A stretch of DNA of 64,000 nucleotides from Alcanivoracaceae bacterium (GCA_029210325.1 JARGPU010000001.1:940126-1004125), one strand, 5' to 3'; positions 41,190 to 52,475 are shown, counted from the stretch's first letter. A program made the numbers and translations. Notes: generated from the letters alone by a model not told the origin.

Positions 41190-42050
41190 CTAACTTGTTG
41201 CGTCTCGCAGTTTCGCCAGCGCTACATGGGCGGGCGATTCATTAACACTGCGAGCCACGAAACCTTGCCATGGCGTTGGCAAATTATGAAGCAATGCTTC
41301 ACCTTGTTGCCGGTTGGCGATCCGGGCGAAAACACATGCTCCGGTGCCAGTCAGTCGGGCGTTGCCCGTCTGTTTTTCAAGCCACTCTATGGTAGCGCGA
41401 ACCTCTGGAAAAAGCCGGCTCGCAACCGGTTCGCAATCATTGCGGAAGAGTGTTTCCGCAGCCGGTCCAAGAAAGGCGGCTACTCTACTTTCGGGGGTAC
41501 GCCTTGTCAATTGCGGATCGGCGAAAATTGCGGCAGTTGCAATGCTGATTCCCGGGTGCACCACAAGAAAAAATTGTTCGGCTAACTCAAGCGGTTGCAG
41601 TTGCTCACCAATGCCGTCTGCCCAGGCGCTTTGTCCACGCACAAATACCGGCACATCGGCGCCCAGCGACAGGCCAATTTGTGCCAGCTGGTCGATGGAC
41701 AGACCCAGCTGCCAGAGGTGATTGAGACCAAGCAGGGTGCTGGCGGCATCGCTTGAGCCGCCGCCTACGCCGCCGCCGGCAGGCAGCCGTTTGTCCAGAC
41801 GGATGGCAGCGCCGAGTTGGCAGCCGCTGCTTTGCTGCAGGGCACGGGCCGCACGCAGGATCAGGTTGTCGTCCCCGCCCAGTTCGGCCGGGGCATCCAG
41901 AGTGAGTTGCCCGGCGCTGGCAAAATGCAGGGTGTCGCCGTAGTCGAGTAAGGCAAAGACGGTCTGCAGGGTGTGATAGCCGTCTGCCCGTTGGCCGGTG
42001 ATATGTAGAAACAGATTCAGTTTTGCCGGTGCCGGCAGGCTGAAGTTCAC
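41190..42050 (-). CDS. ispE: 4-diphosphocytidyl-2-C-methyl-D-erythritol kinase
   Basis: LPAPAKLNLFLHITGQRADGYHTLQTVF; LPAGGGVGGGSSDAASTL. Confidence 0.96.
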   Translation of the reverse strand: MNFSLPAPAKLNLFLHITGQRADGYHTLQTVFALLDYGDTLHFASAGQLTLDAPAELGGDDNLILRAARALQQSSGCQLGAAIRLDKRLPAGGGVGGGSSDAASTLLGLNHLWQLGLSIDQLAQIGLSLGADVPVFVRGQSAWADGIGEQLQPLELAEQFFLVVHPGISIATAAIFADPQLTRRTPESRVAAFLGPAAETLFRNDCEPVASRLFPEVRATIEWLEKQTGNARLTGTGACVFARIANRQQGEALLHNLPTPWQGFVARSVNESPAHVALAKLRDATS

Positions 42051-42610
42051 GGCAGCGGCTCCCAGCGACGGATCACCAGGGTAAAGCGCTGATCCTTATG
42101 GCTGGCGCGGATGCGCTGGGGCAACACTAGCGCACCGGCACTGACATAGTCAGAAAACTGCAGCTCCCAGCCAAGCTGGGTGAGCTGCTCCAGCTGGCCG
42201 TCCTGATTACGCTGTTCCTGCCACTCGGCGTCAGGCCAGGGCAGTCCACGCACCCAGAACTGCAGTGCTTCGACGGGCAGCCATAGGCCGGTGAGGCGCC
42301 AGGCCAGTTCGGTACTGCTGGCGGCGCGCAGTTGTTCCTTGCCCGTATCCAGCTCGGCGCCATCCGGGGACCAGAACAGCCGCGCACTGCCAATGCCCAC
42401 CGGGCCGGAAAAACGCAGTTCGCCATCCGGGTGCCGTTGGCGCCAGTCCAGCGAGGCGGAGCCGCCGTCGTTGCCGGCCCGATAGCCCAGCCGGCCGGAA
42501 AGATTCCAGCTCTGCATGGCCTCCACGGACTGCGGCAGGGAGCTGTCGGGTAAACGGCTCTGACAGGCGCCGAGTAGCAGCGCCAGAACAATAATGGCGC
42601 TGCGTATCAT
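42047..42610 (-). CDS. lolB: outer membrane lipoprotein LolB
   Basis: Lipobox LLGAC; WNLSGRLGYRAGNDGGSASLDWRQ; conserved position beside ispE. Confidence 0.92.
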   Translation of the reverse strand: MIRSAIIVLALLLGACQSRLPDSSLPQSVEAMQSWNLSGRLGYRAGNDGGSASLDWRQRHPDGELRFSGPVGIGSARLFWSPDGAELDTGKEQLRAASSTELAWRLTGLWLPVEALQFWVRGLPWPDAEWQEQRNQDGQLEQLTQLGWELQFSDYVSAGALVLPQRIRASHKDQRFTLVIRRWEPLP

Positions 42611-44352
42611 GGGGCGGGAGAGCCGGTCAGGCGTTCAACGGTGGGTGGCACCAGAGTGTTGTCCGGCTTCAGCTCCATGGCCTCGCGCCAGATGCGTCGT
42701 GCTTCATCCTGTTGGCCCAGTACCCACAGTACTTCGCCCAGATGGCTGGCAACTTCCGGGTCGGGAAAGGCCTGCCATGCTTTCTGCAGCCAGGGCAGTG
42801 CTTCGTCTGGTTGGCCGAGTCGGTAAAGCACCCAGCCCATACTGTCCATCACGGCGGGGTCGGTGGGGCGCTGTTCGATGGCGCGGCTTATATAGCCATA
42901 GGCTTCCTGATGACGATCGGTGCGGTCGGCCAGAGTGTAGCCAAGCGCGTTCAGGGCCACGGAGTCGTCCGGCTTGAGTTCCAGAATGCGTCGCAGGTCG
43001 GCCTCTAGCTGGCCCAGGTTATCCAGCTTTTCTGCCACCATGGAGCGTGCATAAAGCAGATCGGTCTGATCCGGGAAGTCGCGCAGGGCTTCGTTCAGCA
43101 GGGCCATCGCCGGCAGGTAATCCTGACGTTGCGACAGCATGTCAGCCTCAGCGGCATACAGGGCCGGAATCTGATCGGGTTGCTGATCGCGCAGCTGGGC
43201 CATCAGCTCTGCCGCCCGGGCATCCTGACGGGTTTCATAAAGCAGCCGGGCCGCTTGAACCCGGGCGCGCAGCTGGGATTCGCCAGTGCCCACCTGCATA
43301 TAGTGTTCGATAGCCGCTTGCGGGTCCTCATCAAGCTCCGCAGCGCGGGCCAGATACAGACGCATGTCGTCAGGCCTGAAGCCTTCGTCGAGCAGTTCTT
43401 TCAAGGTGCTGCTGGCCTGCTTGCGGGCGCCTTGCTCCATGCCGAACAGGGCCAGGGAGAAACGCAGTTCCTGATCTTCCGGGTGGCGCTTGGTCAGCTC
43501 GGCCAGTTGCTCACTGGCTTCGCGGCGTTGGCCGTCTTCCAGCAGCAGGCGTATATACAGCACCCGCACCCGCTTGGCGTCCGGGTAGCGGCGCAGCAGG
43601 CTGCTGAGGTGGCGCCAGGCCTGATCCTTGCGATCCATCTGGTAGAGCAGGCGGGCTTTCAGTAGCAGTGCATCTTCGTGCTGTTTGTTCAGTGACAGGG
43701 CCTTGTCTGTGGAAGACAGGGCGGCTTCCAGTTCCCCTTGCTGCTGCTGGTGCAGTGCCCGGGCATACCACAGTGGTGCCTGTTTCGGGTGTTCCTCGGT
43801 AAGGCTGGCAAGCGCGCTAAGCAAGGCTGTGTTGCCGTCGCTATCCAGTCCGCGGGACTGGTTAACCAGCCGCATCAGAGCCTGATCCGGGTCGGTCTTG
43901 AGAAGGAAATCAATGTGGCTGGCGGCGCCAGCCACATCCCCGGCATGAATGCGGGCGATGGCAAGCAGTTCATGGGCTTCGATGTTATCCGGTTCGCCAG
44001 CCAGCCAGATATCCCCCAGTTCGATGGCTAGCAGGGGGTCGTCCAGATAGGCAGCCAGTCGGGCGGCCTGTTCGGCGATCTTCGGGTCGCGGCTGGCGAT
44101 GGCTTCGCGACTGTAATAGTTCAGGGTGACGCCCAGCACATTACGTTGCGCGGACACCTCTGCGACTAGCAGATCGGCAAAAGTCTGTGCGCTATAGCTG
44201 GGGGCTGCAGGCTCTGCTGATGCGGCTTCGGTGGGCTCGTCGACTGGCTGAGGGCGGCTGGCACAGCCGCTCAGCGTGACAAAGCTTGCAAACATAGCGG
44301 CCAGTAAGGCGGCGCGACGCGGGAAAGGCAGCGCAAACATAGTATTGGTCAT
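42607..44352 (-). CDS. tetratricopeptide repeat lipoprotein
   Basis: Lipobox TLSGC and many TPR units (e.g. DSVALNALGYTLADRTDRHQEAYGYISRAIEQRPTDPAVMDSMGWVLYRLGQ). Confidence 0.9.
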   Translation of the reverse strand: MTNTMFALPFPRRAALLAAMFASFVTLSGCASRPQPVDEPTEAASAEPAAPSYSAQTFADLLVAEVSAQRNVLGVTLNYYSREAIASRDPKIAEQAARLAAYLDDPLLAIELGDIWLAGEPDNIEAHELLAIARIHAGDVAGAASHIDFLLKTDPDQALMRLVNQSRGLDSDGNTALLSALASLTEEHPKQAPLWYARALHQQQQGELEAALSSTDKALSLNKQHEDALLLKARLLYQMDRKDQAWRHLSSLLRRYPDAKRVRVLYIRLLLEDGQRREASEQLAELTKRHPEDQELRFSLALFGMEQGARKQASSTLKELLDEGFRPDDMRLYLARAAELDEDPQAAIEHYMQVGTGESQLRARVQAARLLYETRQDARAAELMAQLRDQQPDQIPALYAAEADMLSQRQDYLPAMALLNEALRDFPDQTDLLYARSMVAEKLDNLGQLEADLRRILELKPDDSVALNALGYTLADRTDRHQEAYGYISRAIEQRPTDPAVMDSMGWVLYRLGQPDEALPWLQKAWQAFPDPEVASHLGEVLWVLGQQDEARRIWREAMELKPDNTLVPPTVERLTGSPAP

Positions 44353-44497
44353 CGTCTCGACTTGCGGTTAGCAGGCGCCAATCATGGCACAGGGGCGAAG
44401 TCCCTGACAGGGCTCTGCGACTTAGGTTCCATTGTTTAGCGGGGGCGATTGCCGCAAAATGCTGGCCCCAGCGACTGCGCCGATGAATACTCCTGCT

Positions 44498-45802
44498 ATG
44501 GAACTACTGACAGCGGGTCTTAACCATACCACCGCCGATGTTGCGTTACGCGAGCGTGTCTCGCTGACCGGTGCGGCGCTGGATGCTGCCCTGCGCGAGC
44601 TGCGTAGCCAGCCGGGTGTGCGTGAAGTGGCCCTGCTGTCCACCTGCAATCGTACGGAAATCTATTGTCTGGCGGACAAAGACACGGTGGACTTGCCCGG
44701 TTGGCTGGCCAGTCATCAGCGTTTGTCAGACGGCGTGCTGCGCAAGGCCATGTATCAGTACCGCAATCAGGACGCCCTGCGCCATATGATGCGGGTGGCC
44801 GGTGGGCTGGATTCTCTGGTGCTTGGCGAGCCACAAATTCTTGGCCAGATGCGTGATGCCTATTCCTATGCCAACGACAGCGGGGTCATGGGCGGCAATC
44901 TGGCCAGGCACTTTCAGCAGGTGTTTGCCGTTGCCAAGCGTATCCGTACCGAAACCGGTATTGGCACTCACCCGGTGTCCGTGGCCTATGCCGCCGTGTC
45001 CTTCGCCCGACATATTTTTGCCGACCTGTCGAAGAGCCGGGCGCTGCTTATTGGCGCCGGTGAAATGATCACTCTGGTGGCCCGTCATTTGAAAGAACAG
45101 CAGGTCGCCGATATTGCCATTGCCAATCGCACCCTGGCCCGCGGGCAGGTGCTGGCGGAGCAGGTTAATGGTCGGGCGATTACCCTGGAAGAGTTGCCCG
45201 GTGCGCTTGAGCATGCGGACATCGTCATCAGCTGCACCGCCAGTCCGGTGCCGGTGCTTGGCAAGGGTGTGGTGGAGCGTGCTATCAAGAAGCGCCGTCA
45301 CAGTCCGATTTTTATGGTGGATATTGCCATTCCCCGGGATATCGAACCGGAGGTGGGCAAGCTCAATGATGTCTACCTTTATACCGTTGACGATCTCCAT
45401 GAGGCCATCGAAAGCAATGTGCGCCAGCGTCAGGAAGCGGCCCGCGAAGCGGACAAGCTGATCAACGAGTCGTTACTCCGTTACGAACGCGAATCCCGCG
45501 AACTGGACGCTGTCGATACGGTGCGAGCCTACCGCGAGAAAATGCAGTTACAGGCCAGCGCCGAGTTACAGCGTGCTCTGCGCCAGCTTGAATCCGGTCA
45601 GGACCCCACTGAGGTGCTGCAACGTTTCCAGCAAAGCCTGATCAATAAAATCCTCCATGCGCCAAGCGTTCAGTTGCGCCGGCTGGCAGCGGAACGGCGC
45701 GAAGATGCTTTGCGTGTGGCCCGGGAAATTCTGCTGGCTGATCCCGGTCCTGATTCATCTTCTGCGCCGCAGGACAATCCCGCCAGACAACCTGAAGAAT
45801 AG
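44498..45802 (+). CDS. hemA: glutamyl-tRNA reductase
   Basis: [50 protein letters not shown]. Confidence 0.96.
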   Translation: MELLTAGLNHTTADVALRERVSLTGAALDAALRELRSQPGVREVALLSTCNRTEIYCLADKDTVDLPGWLASHQRLSDGVLRKAMYQYRNQDALRHMMRVAGGLDSLVLGEPQILGQMRDAYSYANDSGVMGGNLARHFQQVFAVAKRIRTETGIGTHPVSVAYAAVSFARHIFADLSKSRALLIGAGEMITLVARHLKEQQVADIAIANRTLARGQVLAEQVNGRAITLEELPGALEHADIVISCTASPVPVLGKGVVERAIKKRRHSPIFMVDIAIPRDIEPEVGKLNDVYLYTVDDLHEAIESNVRQRQEAAREADKLINESLLRYERESRELDAVDTVRAYREKMQLQASAELQRALRQLESGQDPTEVLQRFQQSLINKILHAPSVQLRRLAAERREDALRVAREILLADPGPDSSSAPQDNPARQPEE

Positions 45803-45804
45803 TC

Positions 45805-46896
45805 ATGACTCCGCGTCTTAAACAGAAACTCGACCGTCTGGTTGAGCGTCACGAAGAGCTGTCCGCGCTGCTATCTGATGCCTCGGTAATCAGTGATCAA
45901 TCCCGCTTTCGTGATTACTCCCGGGAATACTCCGAGCTTGAGCCCGTGGTTGCCTGTCATCGTCACTGGCATCAGGCGCAGCAGGATATTGAATCTGCCA
46001 CCCTGATGAGCAGTGACAGTGATGCGGATATGCGCGCCATGGCGGAGGAAGAACTTGCCGACGGCAAAGTCCGCGCCGAGCAGTATGAGCAGGAATTGCA
46101 GCGTTTGATGCTGCCCCGGGATCCGCGTGATCAAGCCAATGTGTTTCTGGAAATTCGCGCCGGCACTGGCGGCGATGAAGCGGCGATTTTTGCCGGCGAT
46201 CTATTTCGTATGTATTCCCGCTATGCCGACCGCCAGGGCTGGCGCGTGGAAGTGATCAGTGCCAGTGACGGTGAGCATGGTGGTTATAAAGAAATCATCT
46301 CCCGCATTCATGGCCAGGGCGTTTATTCCAGACTGAAATTTGAATCCGGTGCCCATCGGGTGCAGCGGGTGCCGGCAACGGAGTCACAGGGACGTATTCA
46401 TACTTCTGCCTGCACGGTTGCGGTGATGGCCGAGGCGGAAGATCTGGGTGATATCGAGATTCGCAATGAAGATTTGCGTATTGATACTTTCCGTTCCTCC
46501 GGCGCAGGTGGCCAGCACGTTAACACCACCGACTCTGCGGTGCGCATTACTCATATTCCCACAGGCGTGGTGGTGGAATGTCAGGACGAGCGTAGTCAGC
46601 ACAAAAACAAGGCCAAGGCCATGTCCTGGCTGGCGGCGCGGCTTTATGACGAGCGCGAGCGCAAACGTCATCAGGAGCAGGCCGCAGCACGTAAATCACT
46701 GGTTGGCTCGGGTGATCGTTCTGAACGCATTCGCACCTATAACTTTCCCCAGGGGCGTCTGACGGATCACCGCATTAACCTGACGCTCTATCGCCTCGAT
46801 GAAATTGTTCAGGGTGATCTGGACGAGGTGTTTGACGCTTTGCAGACTGAGCATCAGGCAGAGCAGCTGGCCATGCTTGCCGAGAGCGCGGTTTGA
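45805..46896 (+). CDS. prfA: peptide chain release factor 1
   Basis: [42 protein letters not shown]1 PATE variant context ([13 protein letters not shown]). Confidence 0.97.
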   Translation: MTPRLKQKLDRLVERHEELSALLSDASVISDQSRFRDYSREYSELEPVVACHRHWHQAQQDIESATLMSSDSDADMRAMAEEELADGKVRAEQYEQELQRLMLPRDPRDQANVFLEIRAGTGGDEAAIFAGDLFRMYSRYADRQGWRVEVISASDGEHGGYKEIISRIHGQGVYSRLKFESGAHRVQRVPATESQGRIHTSACTVAVMAEAEDLGDIEIRNEDLRIDTFRSSGAGGQHVNTTDSAVRITHIPTGVVVECQDERSQHKNKAKAMSWLAARLYDERERKRHQEQAAARKSLVGSGDRSERIRTYNFPQGRLTDHRINLTLYRLDEIVQGDLDEVFDALQTEHQAEQLAMLAESAV

Positions 46897-47741
46897 AAAC
46901 CATCTCAGCCGCACTGCAGCAGGCGCGCCAGCGCCTGAAGCAAAGTGATAGCGCCGCGCTGGATGCGGAGCTGTTGCTATGCCATGTGCTGGGCAAGCCG
47001 CGCAGCTACCTTTTTACCTGGCCAGAGCAGCAGCTGGATGACAGCGCTGCGGCGCGCTTCGATCAATTGCTGGATCAGCGCCAAGCGGGTCGGCCGGTGG
47101 CCTATCTGCTCGGTCGCAGGGAGTTCTATGGCCACGAATTCCTGCTTTCTGAAGATACCTTGATTCCACGACCGGACACCGAGCTGCTGGTGGACCTGCT
47201 GCTGGAAAAGTTGCCGGCGGACACCTCTTGCCGGGTGGCGGACCTGGGCACCGGTAGCGGTGCTATTGCTATCAGCGCCGCCTTGGCCCGCCCACACTGG
47301 CAGGTGCTGGCGGTGGATTATCTGGTCAGCGTGCTGGATATGGTTGAGCGTAATGTGCAGCGTCTCAAGGCAAATAATGTGACGCCGCTGCAATCGAACT
47401 GGTATGAAAAACTTGATGGCCTGTTCCATGCCATTGTGAGTAATCCGCCTTATATTCGCCACAACGACAAGCATTTAAGTCGTGGCGATGTGCGTTTTGA
47501 GCCGCGCTCGGCGCTGGTGGCCGGGGAAGATGGCCTGGATGATATTCGCCTGATTGTTGCTAAGGCCCCTCAGTATTTGCAGGCTGATGGCTTGCTGGCA
47601 GTGGAGCATGGATATGACCAGAGGCAAGCAGTTCGTTTGCTATTTGCCGAGGCCGGTTTTGAACAGATTGAAACACGCCGTGATTACGGGGATAACGATC
47701 GAGTGACTTTCGGATTTTGCGGAGCGAATCATGCTCAGTGA
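46893..47741 (+). CDS. prmC: release factor glutamine methyltransferase
   Basis: [37 protein letters not shown]. Confidence 0.96.
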   Translation: MKTISAALQQARQRLKQSDSAALDAELLLCHVLGKPRSYLFTWPEQQLDDSAAARFDQLLDQRQAGRPVAYLLGRREFYGHEFLLSEDTLIPRPDTELLVDLLLEKLPADTSCRVADLGTGSGAIAISAALARPHWQVLAVDYLVSVLDMVERNVQRLKANNVTPLQSNWYEKLDGLFHAIVSNPPYIRHNDKHLSRGDVRFEPRSALVAGEDGLDDIRLIVAKAPQYLQADGLLAVEHGYDQRQAVRLLFAEAGFEQIETRRDYGDNDRVTFGFCGANHAQ

Positions 47742-48477
47742 TGATCAGTTGCTACGCTACAGTCGCCATATTCTTCTGGATGATATTGATCTTGCTGGCC
47801 AGGAAAAACTCTTCGCTGCCTCGGTGTTGATTATTGGTGCTGGCGGACTGGCCAATCCGGCCGCCTTATATTTGGCGGGAGCCGGTGTGGGCCGACTGTT
47901 GATCGCCGACGGCGACACGCTGGAAGTTTCCAATCTGCAGCGTCAGATCGGTTTCCGGCAAAGCGATGTGGGTAGTAACAAGGCGCAGGCCCTTGTGGCA
48001 CAGCTTGCCGCGCTGAACGACAGCGTTCAGTTGCAGGCCCATCCACAGTTTGTTGATCAGCACTGGCTTGCGGAGCAGCTCCATGATGTGGATGTGGTGC
48101 TTGATTGCAGTGATAACTTTGCTACCCGAGCCATGGTCAATGGGGCCTGTGTTGCGGCAAGAGTGCCGCTGGTATCCGGCGCAGCAATTCGTTTTAGTGG
48201 TCAGTTGGCGGTATTCGATTTGCGCCGTGATGATGCTGCCTGCTATGCCTGCCTTTATGGCAGTGGCGAGTCACGGGATGAGCTGTGCAGTGAGTCCGGC
48301 ATCCTTGGCCCGGTGGTGGGCACCATGGGAACATTGCAGGCCTTACAGGCAATCCGCTTGATTTGTGGTTTGCCGGTGGCAGAAAAACTGCAGCTGTTTG
48401 ACGGGCATACCCTGGAGTGGAAGTCGCTGGGCTTTCGTAAGGACCCGGCTTGCCCGGTCTGCGGCTTGCAGCGCTGA
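47731..48477 (+). CDS. moeB: MoeB/ThiF-like molybdopterin-synthase adenylyltransferase
   Basis: LLRYSRHILLDDIDLAGQEKL; IIGAGGLANPAALYLAGAGVGRLLIADGD; CYACLYG. Confidence 0.9.
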   Translation: MLSDDQLLRYSRHILLDDIDLAGQEKLFAASVLIIGAGGLANPAALYLAGAGVGRLLIADGDTLEVSNLQRQIGFRQSDVGSNKAQALVAQLAALNDSVQLQAHPQFVDQHWLAEQLHDVDVVLDCSDNFATRAMVNGACVAARVPLVSGAAIRFSGQLAVFDLRRDDAACYACLYGSGESRDELCSESGILGPVVGTMGTLQALQAIRLICGLPVAEKLQLFDGHTLEWKSLGFRKDPACPVCGLQR

Positions 48478-48484
48478 AATTGCT

Positions 48485-49591
48485 TTACTGATTCTGAACG
48501 CCGAAGGAGCTGTCCGGCGTGCCGCGAAGACAGTTCAGAATGTAGGGGAAGGTCTCGGTGACGTAGTAGCCGTACTTGCCACCGATTTCCATGCCGTTAC
48601 ATTCGTCCAGATCGCCGCTGCCAGCCGCGTACTCGTAATCTTCAACATAAGTACCGTTATAAAAATACTCGCCTGCCTCTGTCATGACGGAACCGCTTTT
48701 CAGCCGGTAACTGGAAGTCGCCTTGCGAATCACGCCGCCGTCATCGAACCAGGGACCAAAAATCGGGTAGCCATCGGCGGCTAGACCGATAATGCCGGAC
48801 AGGGTGCCGTCGTCCAGATACAGCTCGCGCGGGTCACCATGGTAGTGGTAGGTGCCGTCCGGCAGGGTGTGGGCATGATGCTCATCCATGCCGTATAGCG
48901 CCGGTGCATGCATCGGGTTGGCGTTGTATGGCAGTCCGCAGTCAGTGCCGGCGCAGGTGTTCTCCCGGTGCTGGATCAGTACGCCGTTCAGTAGCACGCC
49001 ATCAAAAGAGTTGCCGGAAAGCGCAGTGATCTGATCCGCCGGCGCCCGCATCGCTGGCACCCGCAACAGTCGTTGCCACGGTACAATCTCGGCAGGACTT
49101 TCACTGTTGGGGAAGCTGCTGGTGATGTAGTCCGGCAATCCATCCGAGAAAATATAGACAAACTCAGGGTTGTCCGGGTCGAGCGCGAGGATGCAGGGGC
49201 CGGGCTCAGGGACGATTTCAATCTCCAGACCGCCACCGCCTAGACCAATCTGGATGCCGTCTTTGGGAGCACGCGGTACAGATTTTCCGGTGACAGTCAT
49301 TGTGTCGGAAAACATGTCCGGATCGTTCAGAATAATTGCGGTGATATTGGTTGAAAGAGTTAAGGTCGCGGAGCTGCCCATAGAGAAGGTGGGACCAAAA
49401 TACAATCCACCTTGAAACGAGCTCTCATTGATTGCCGGAGGCGCTAGACGTAACGGTGAGGAGGCATAGCGGTTGTCCACCGGCGTAACACAGGTCAATG
49501 AGCGAGGCGCAGGATCATCCTCAGTGCTGCCCCCGCAGCCAGCCAGCGCAAGAGCCGCAATCATAATGCTGGTCAGTCGTGTCGTTGCCAT
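48485..49591 (-). CDS. YHYH domain-containing lipoprotein
   Basis: Lipobox ALAGC; LPDGTYHYHGDP motif. Confidence 0.85.
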   Translation of the reverse strand: MATTRLTSIMIAALALAGCGGSTEDDPAPRSLTCVTPVDNRYASSPLRLAPPAINESSFQGGLYFGPTFSMGSSATLTLSTNITAIILNDPDMFSDTMTVTGKSVPRAPKDGIQIGLGGGGLEIEIVPEPGPCILALDPDNPEFVYIFSDGLPDYITSSFPNSESPAEIVPWQRLLRVPAMRAPADQITALSGNSFDGVLLNGVLIQHRENTCAGTDCGLPYNANPMHAPALYGMDEHHAHTLPDGTYHYHGDPRELYLDDGTLSGIIGLAADGYPIFGPWFDDGGVIRKATSSYRLKSGSVMTEAGEYFYNGTYVEDYEYAAGSGDLDECNGMEIGGKYGYYVTETFPYILNCLRGTPDSSFGVQNQ

Positions 49592-49608
49592 CCTGGCGTC
49601 CCCGTGTG

Positions 49609-50109
49609 TCAGCGAGCTTTTGGCACCACCACAGTTTCGGTGGATGATAGTGAGTCATGCAAGGTCTGTTTGGCTGGCAGCAGGGCGATCAGCCAGCCGA
49701 TGCCAAGTAACCCGGTAGAAATGATGCCACTGAGAAAGCGGCTAACGGTTTGCAGCAGGGTCATCTGCCGGCGGTGAATGTCGCGGCTGAGTAGCTTCCA
49801 GGCGCGCATGCCCAGGGTCTGGCCGCCATGGGTCCAGAACCACGCATAGAATCCCCAGGTCACCAGCAGTAGCAAGGGAAATAGCAGCCAGTGCAGGGCT
49901 GCCTCGGAGGGCACCATCACGCCGCTGACATCGTCCATGGGCAGGCCGGTTTTCGGGTAGATCGACACCAGAATGCCGGCGGTGATAAACCACACGGCGA
50001 CCAGCAGCAAGCCGTCGTAGATCATTGCCACCAGCCGGCGCCATAGCGGTGCCGGCGGCAGGTCAGCGAGGAAAAGATCCTGTTGGCGGTCTGCGGAAGG
50101 GTCGCTCAT
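49609..50109 (-). CDS. RDD family membrane protein
   Basis: APLWRRLVAMIYDGLLLVAVWF; GQTLGMRAWKLLSRD. Confidence 0.9.
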   Translation of the reverse strand: MSDPSADRQQDLFLADLPPAPLWRRLVAMIYDGLLLVAVWFITAGILVSIYPKTGLPMDDVSGVMVPSEAALHWLLFPLLLLVTWGFYAWFWTHGGQTLGMRAWKLLSRDIHRRQMTLLQTVSRFLSGIISTGLLGIGWLIALLPAKQTLHDSLSSTETVVVPKAR

Positions 50110-50360
50110 GTTGGCCTCTTCAAGGGGGTGACCAGCTGTTAGAAACTCGCGAGGGGGTGAATTAAACCCTCTAAAGCCGGGAAAAGCGAGTGTCGGCGGA
50201 CGGTTTGGCGGGCTGTGCTAGCCGGCAAGGCGGGCCATAATCAGGCAAGTACACATCTTGTTTTGCTCCGTACACTGCCATGGAGCGTGCGGGCTGCTAT
50301 AACGTCATCCTCGTTAATAACGCTACAACCTTTGGTGATACCAAAGTCAGGAGATAGCAG

Positions 50361-51110
50361 ATGGATAAGGCCATGCCCGCGATTCGCCCGGAAGCCCTGC
50401 CGGAGATCGATGCGCGCGAATTTATCAAGGTGGTGCAGTCGCGCCGCTCGGTGCGACGCTTTACCGATGAGCCGGTACCGGACGAGATCGTTGATCAGTG
50501 CCTGGATCTGGCCATGCTCGCACCGAACTCCTGCAACTTGCAGCCGTGGGAGTTTTACTGGATCAAAACCGACTCGGTGAAGGCGAAAATTGTTGAGGCG
50601 TGTCTCGGCCAGAACGCAGCACGTACGTCGCAGCAGTTAATCGCCGTGGTGGCGCGCACTGGCACCTGGCGTAAACACTGCGAGCAGCAGCTAACTGAAT
50701 GGCCGGATGAAAAGATTCCGAAGATCATCGACACTTTTTACAAGCGCGTGGCGCCGTTTCAGTACGCCCTTGGTCCATTTGGTGTGCTTGGCTATGCCAA
50801 GAAGGCGTTCTACGGCGTTATTGGTCTGACGCGCCCGGTGCCGCGCGGTCCATACTCTGCTGCTGAGATGCGCGAGTGGGCGGTAAAAAGTACCGCGCTG
50901 GCGTCGGAAAATCTGATGTTGGCGTTTCGTGCCTTTGGTTATGACTCTTGCCCCATGGAGGGCTTCGATGCGGTGCGGGCTCGCAAGATCCTCAAGTTGC
51001 CGAAGGATGCGGAGATCGTCATGTTCGTTGGGGTGGGAAAGCGGGCGGAAAATGGTATTTATAATTCCCGGCTACGCTTCTCCCGAGATCAATTTATCAA
51101 GCATGTGTAA
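50361..51110 (+). CDS. nitroreductase family protein
   Basis: FIKVVQSRRSVRRFTDEPVPDEIVDQCLDLAMLAPNSCNLQPWEFYWI. Confidence 0.92.
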   Translation: MDKAMPAIRPEALPEIDAREFIKVVQSRRSVRRFTDEPVPDEIVDQCLDLAMLAPNSCNLQPWEFYWIKTDSVKAKIVEACLGQNAARTSQQLIAVVARTGTWRKHCEQQLTEWPDEKIPKIIDTFYKRVAPFQYALGPFGVLGYAKKAFYGVIGLTRPVPRGPYSAAEMREWAVKSTALASENLMLAFRAFGYDSCPMEGFDAVRARKILKLPKDAEIVMFVGVGKRAENGIYNSRLRFSRDQFIKHV

Positions 51111-51126
51111 GTTGCATTGCCCGACG

Positions 51127-51162
51127 TATAAATATCCCCGCTTTAGTGCGGGGATATTTATA
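51127..51162. terminator. bidirectional terminator-like hairpin
   Basis: 15-bp perfect stem tataaatatccccgc-tttagt-gcggggatatttata between convergent genes. Confidence 0.8.
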
Positions 51163-51179
51163 ACTGGCGAGCAGGCGGA

Positions 51180-51683
51180 TTAAACATAACGGCTGGCGAA
51201 TTCACCCATTAGCTTTTGTGCCTGTGTGGAGTCGCTACGGAATTTCTGTTTCAGGTCTTCGGCGACCACGGCTGCGAGCTTTTCGCCCACCAAAGGCACA
51301 TTAATTTTCACCGAAAAATTCAGATCCAGCACCGTTTCGCCGCCCTGATCGGTCAGTGTCATGTCGCATTTGACCTCGGCGGGCATGCCTTTGAAATCAA
51401 TGTCCAGGCGGCCGGTTTTAGTGGCGCTATCCCAGCTATCTGTCTGCGTTACGGTAATGGTGTGTGGCACGAATTTTCTGGCAAACGCAGGTATATCCAC
51501 ATCGAGATCGACTATGCGGCGAATGGTGATGCGTGAGCGGCCATCTTGCTTGGTGCTCTCTATTAGCTCAATTTGCTTGGCGCCGGCAAGCTGATACTTG
51601 GCCAGAAAATAGTCTTCATTGGCGAAGGTTTTCAGTACTGCATCCAAGGGGAACGGGTAGCGGTTTTGTTCTTTGAATTGCAT
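51180..51683 (-). CDS. DUF2505-like SRPBCC family protein
   Basis: RYPFPLDAVLKTFANEDYFLAKYQLAGAKQIELIE. Confidence 0.8.
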   Translation of the reverse strand: MQFKEQNRYPFPLDAVLKTFANEDYFLAKYQLAGAKQIELIESTKQDGRSRITIRRIVDLDVDIPAFARKFVPHTITVTQTDSWDSATKTGRLDIDFKGMPAEVKCDMTLTDQGGETVLDLNFSVKINVPLVGEKLAAVVAEDLKQKFRSDSTQAQKLMGEFASRYV

Positions 51684-51808
51684 CAGCGATTTCCTTTGCA
51701 GTGCGCCCTGGCAACGGATTTGATCGGATGTTGTTCTGCGGGGGATGCGTTAACTCTTTGATTTTTAAGTTAACACTGCACTTCCTCGGAGGACATCGGA
51801 AGTATAGT

Positions 51809-51836
51809 TGGTACAGAGGCCGGACTCAAAGCCGAC
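51809..51836 (-). other. tRNA-3'-end-like sequence; candidate island attachment-site remnant
   Basis: Minus strand GTCGGCTTTGAGTCCGGCCTCTGTACCA resembles a T-arm/acceptor end with CCA but no upstream tRNA; loop is 8 nt so non-canonical; marks change from core to accessory sequence. Confidence 0.35.
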
Positions 51837-52283
51837 ATCATCCTATTGATTAATAATGCTTTTTATCGAACCTGATTCGCAGTTGGCCCCAGAGTTGGCC
51901 CCGCAAAAAGAGCCTTGGAAGTTCGAGTTCAGACAAGCAGCACCATCCGTCAGGACCAGTATAGCGATTTTAATGCGCGCTGCTAAGAGTAATGGCAGTG
52001 AAGCTGTTGTGCCCGGATGGATCTTGGGTGCGGAATCCTGCTGGGTTTCAGGTTGTGTTTGTAGAGGGCTGAAGCGTAGGTGTGGGTATCTGTATAGAGC
52101 CTGCTGCCATGGGGGAAATTGATTTGAGCAGTGTGTCGTGCGCGGGCACTGGACTCTATTGGACTTGCTCGGACTGGCTGTGCTTTTTTTTAGGCGGCAG
52201 GGCTTTACAAGATGTGCTAAAAAGTTATTATCGGCCCTACGTCGACTCACAATCGATGAAAATATGGCTGAAGGTAGAAAGTC

Positions 52284-52475
52284 CTTCATAAGTCCAACAT
52301 CAAAAGGCGGAAGGTTATTCCTTCATAAGTCCACGACAGGCAGAAGGCTTTGGTCTTCATAAGTCCAACATCAAAAGGCGGAAGGTTATTCCTTCATAAG
52401 TCCACGACAGGCAGAAGGCTTTGGTCTTCATGAGTCCGACATCAAAAGGCGGAAGGCTAGTCCTTTGTGAGCCCT
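52284..52475. repeat. 71-bp tandem repeat array (two identical units plus a diverged third), each built of 37+34-bp half-units
   Basis: 52284-52354 and 52355-52425 identical; third unit starts 52426; half-units both start CTTCATAAGTCCA. Confidence 0.95.

Noticed and set aside
44726-45400. 224-aa minus-strand ORF opposite hemA
   Set aside because: Antisense to conserved hemA
51843-52289. 148-aa minus-strand ORF at island left end
   Set aside because: No recognisable domain, Cys/Ser-rich composition typical of a chance frame, overlaps candidate att/repeat region
52284-52475. Possible CRISPR array
   Set aside because: The repeating unit is a contiguous 71-bp tandem repeat with identical intervening sequence, not conserved repeats separated by unique spacers; no cas genes
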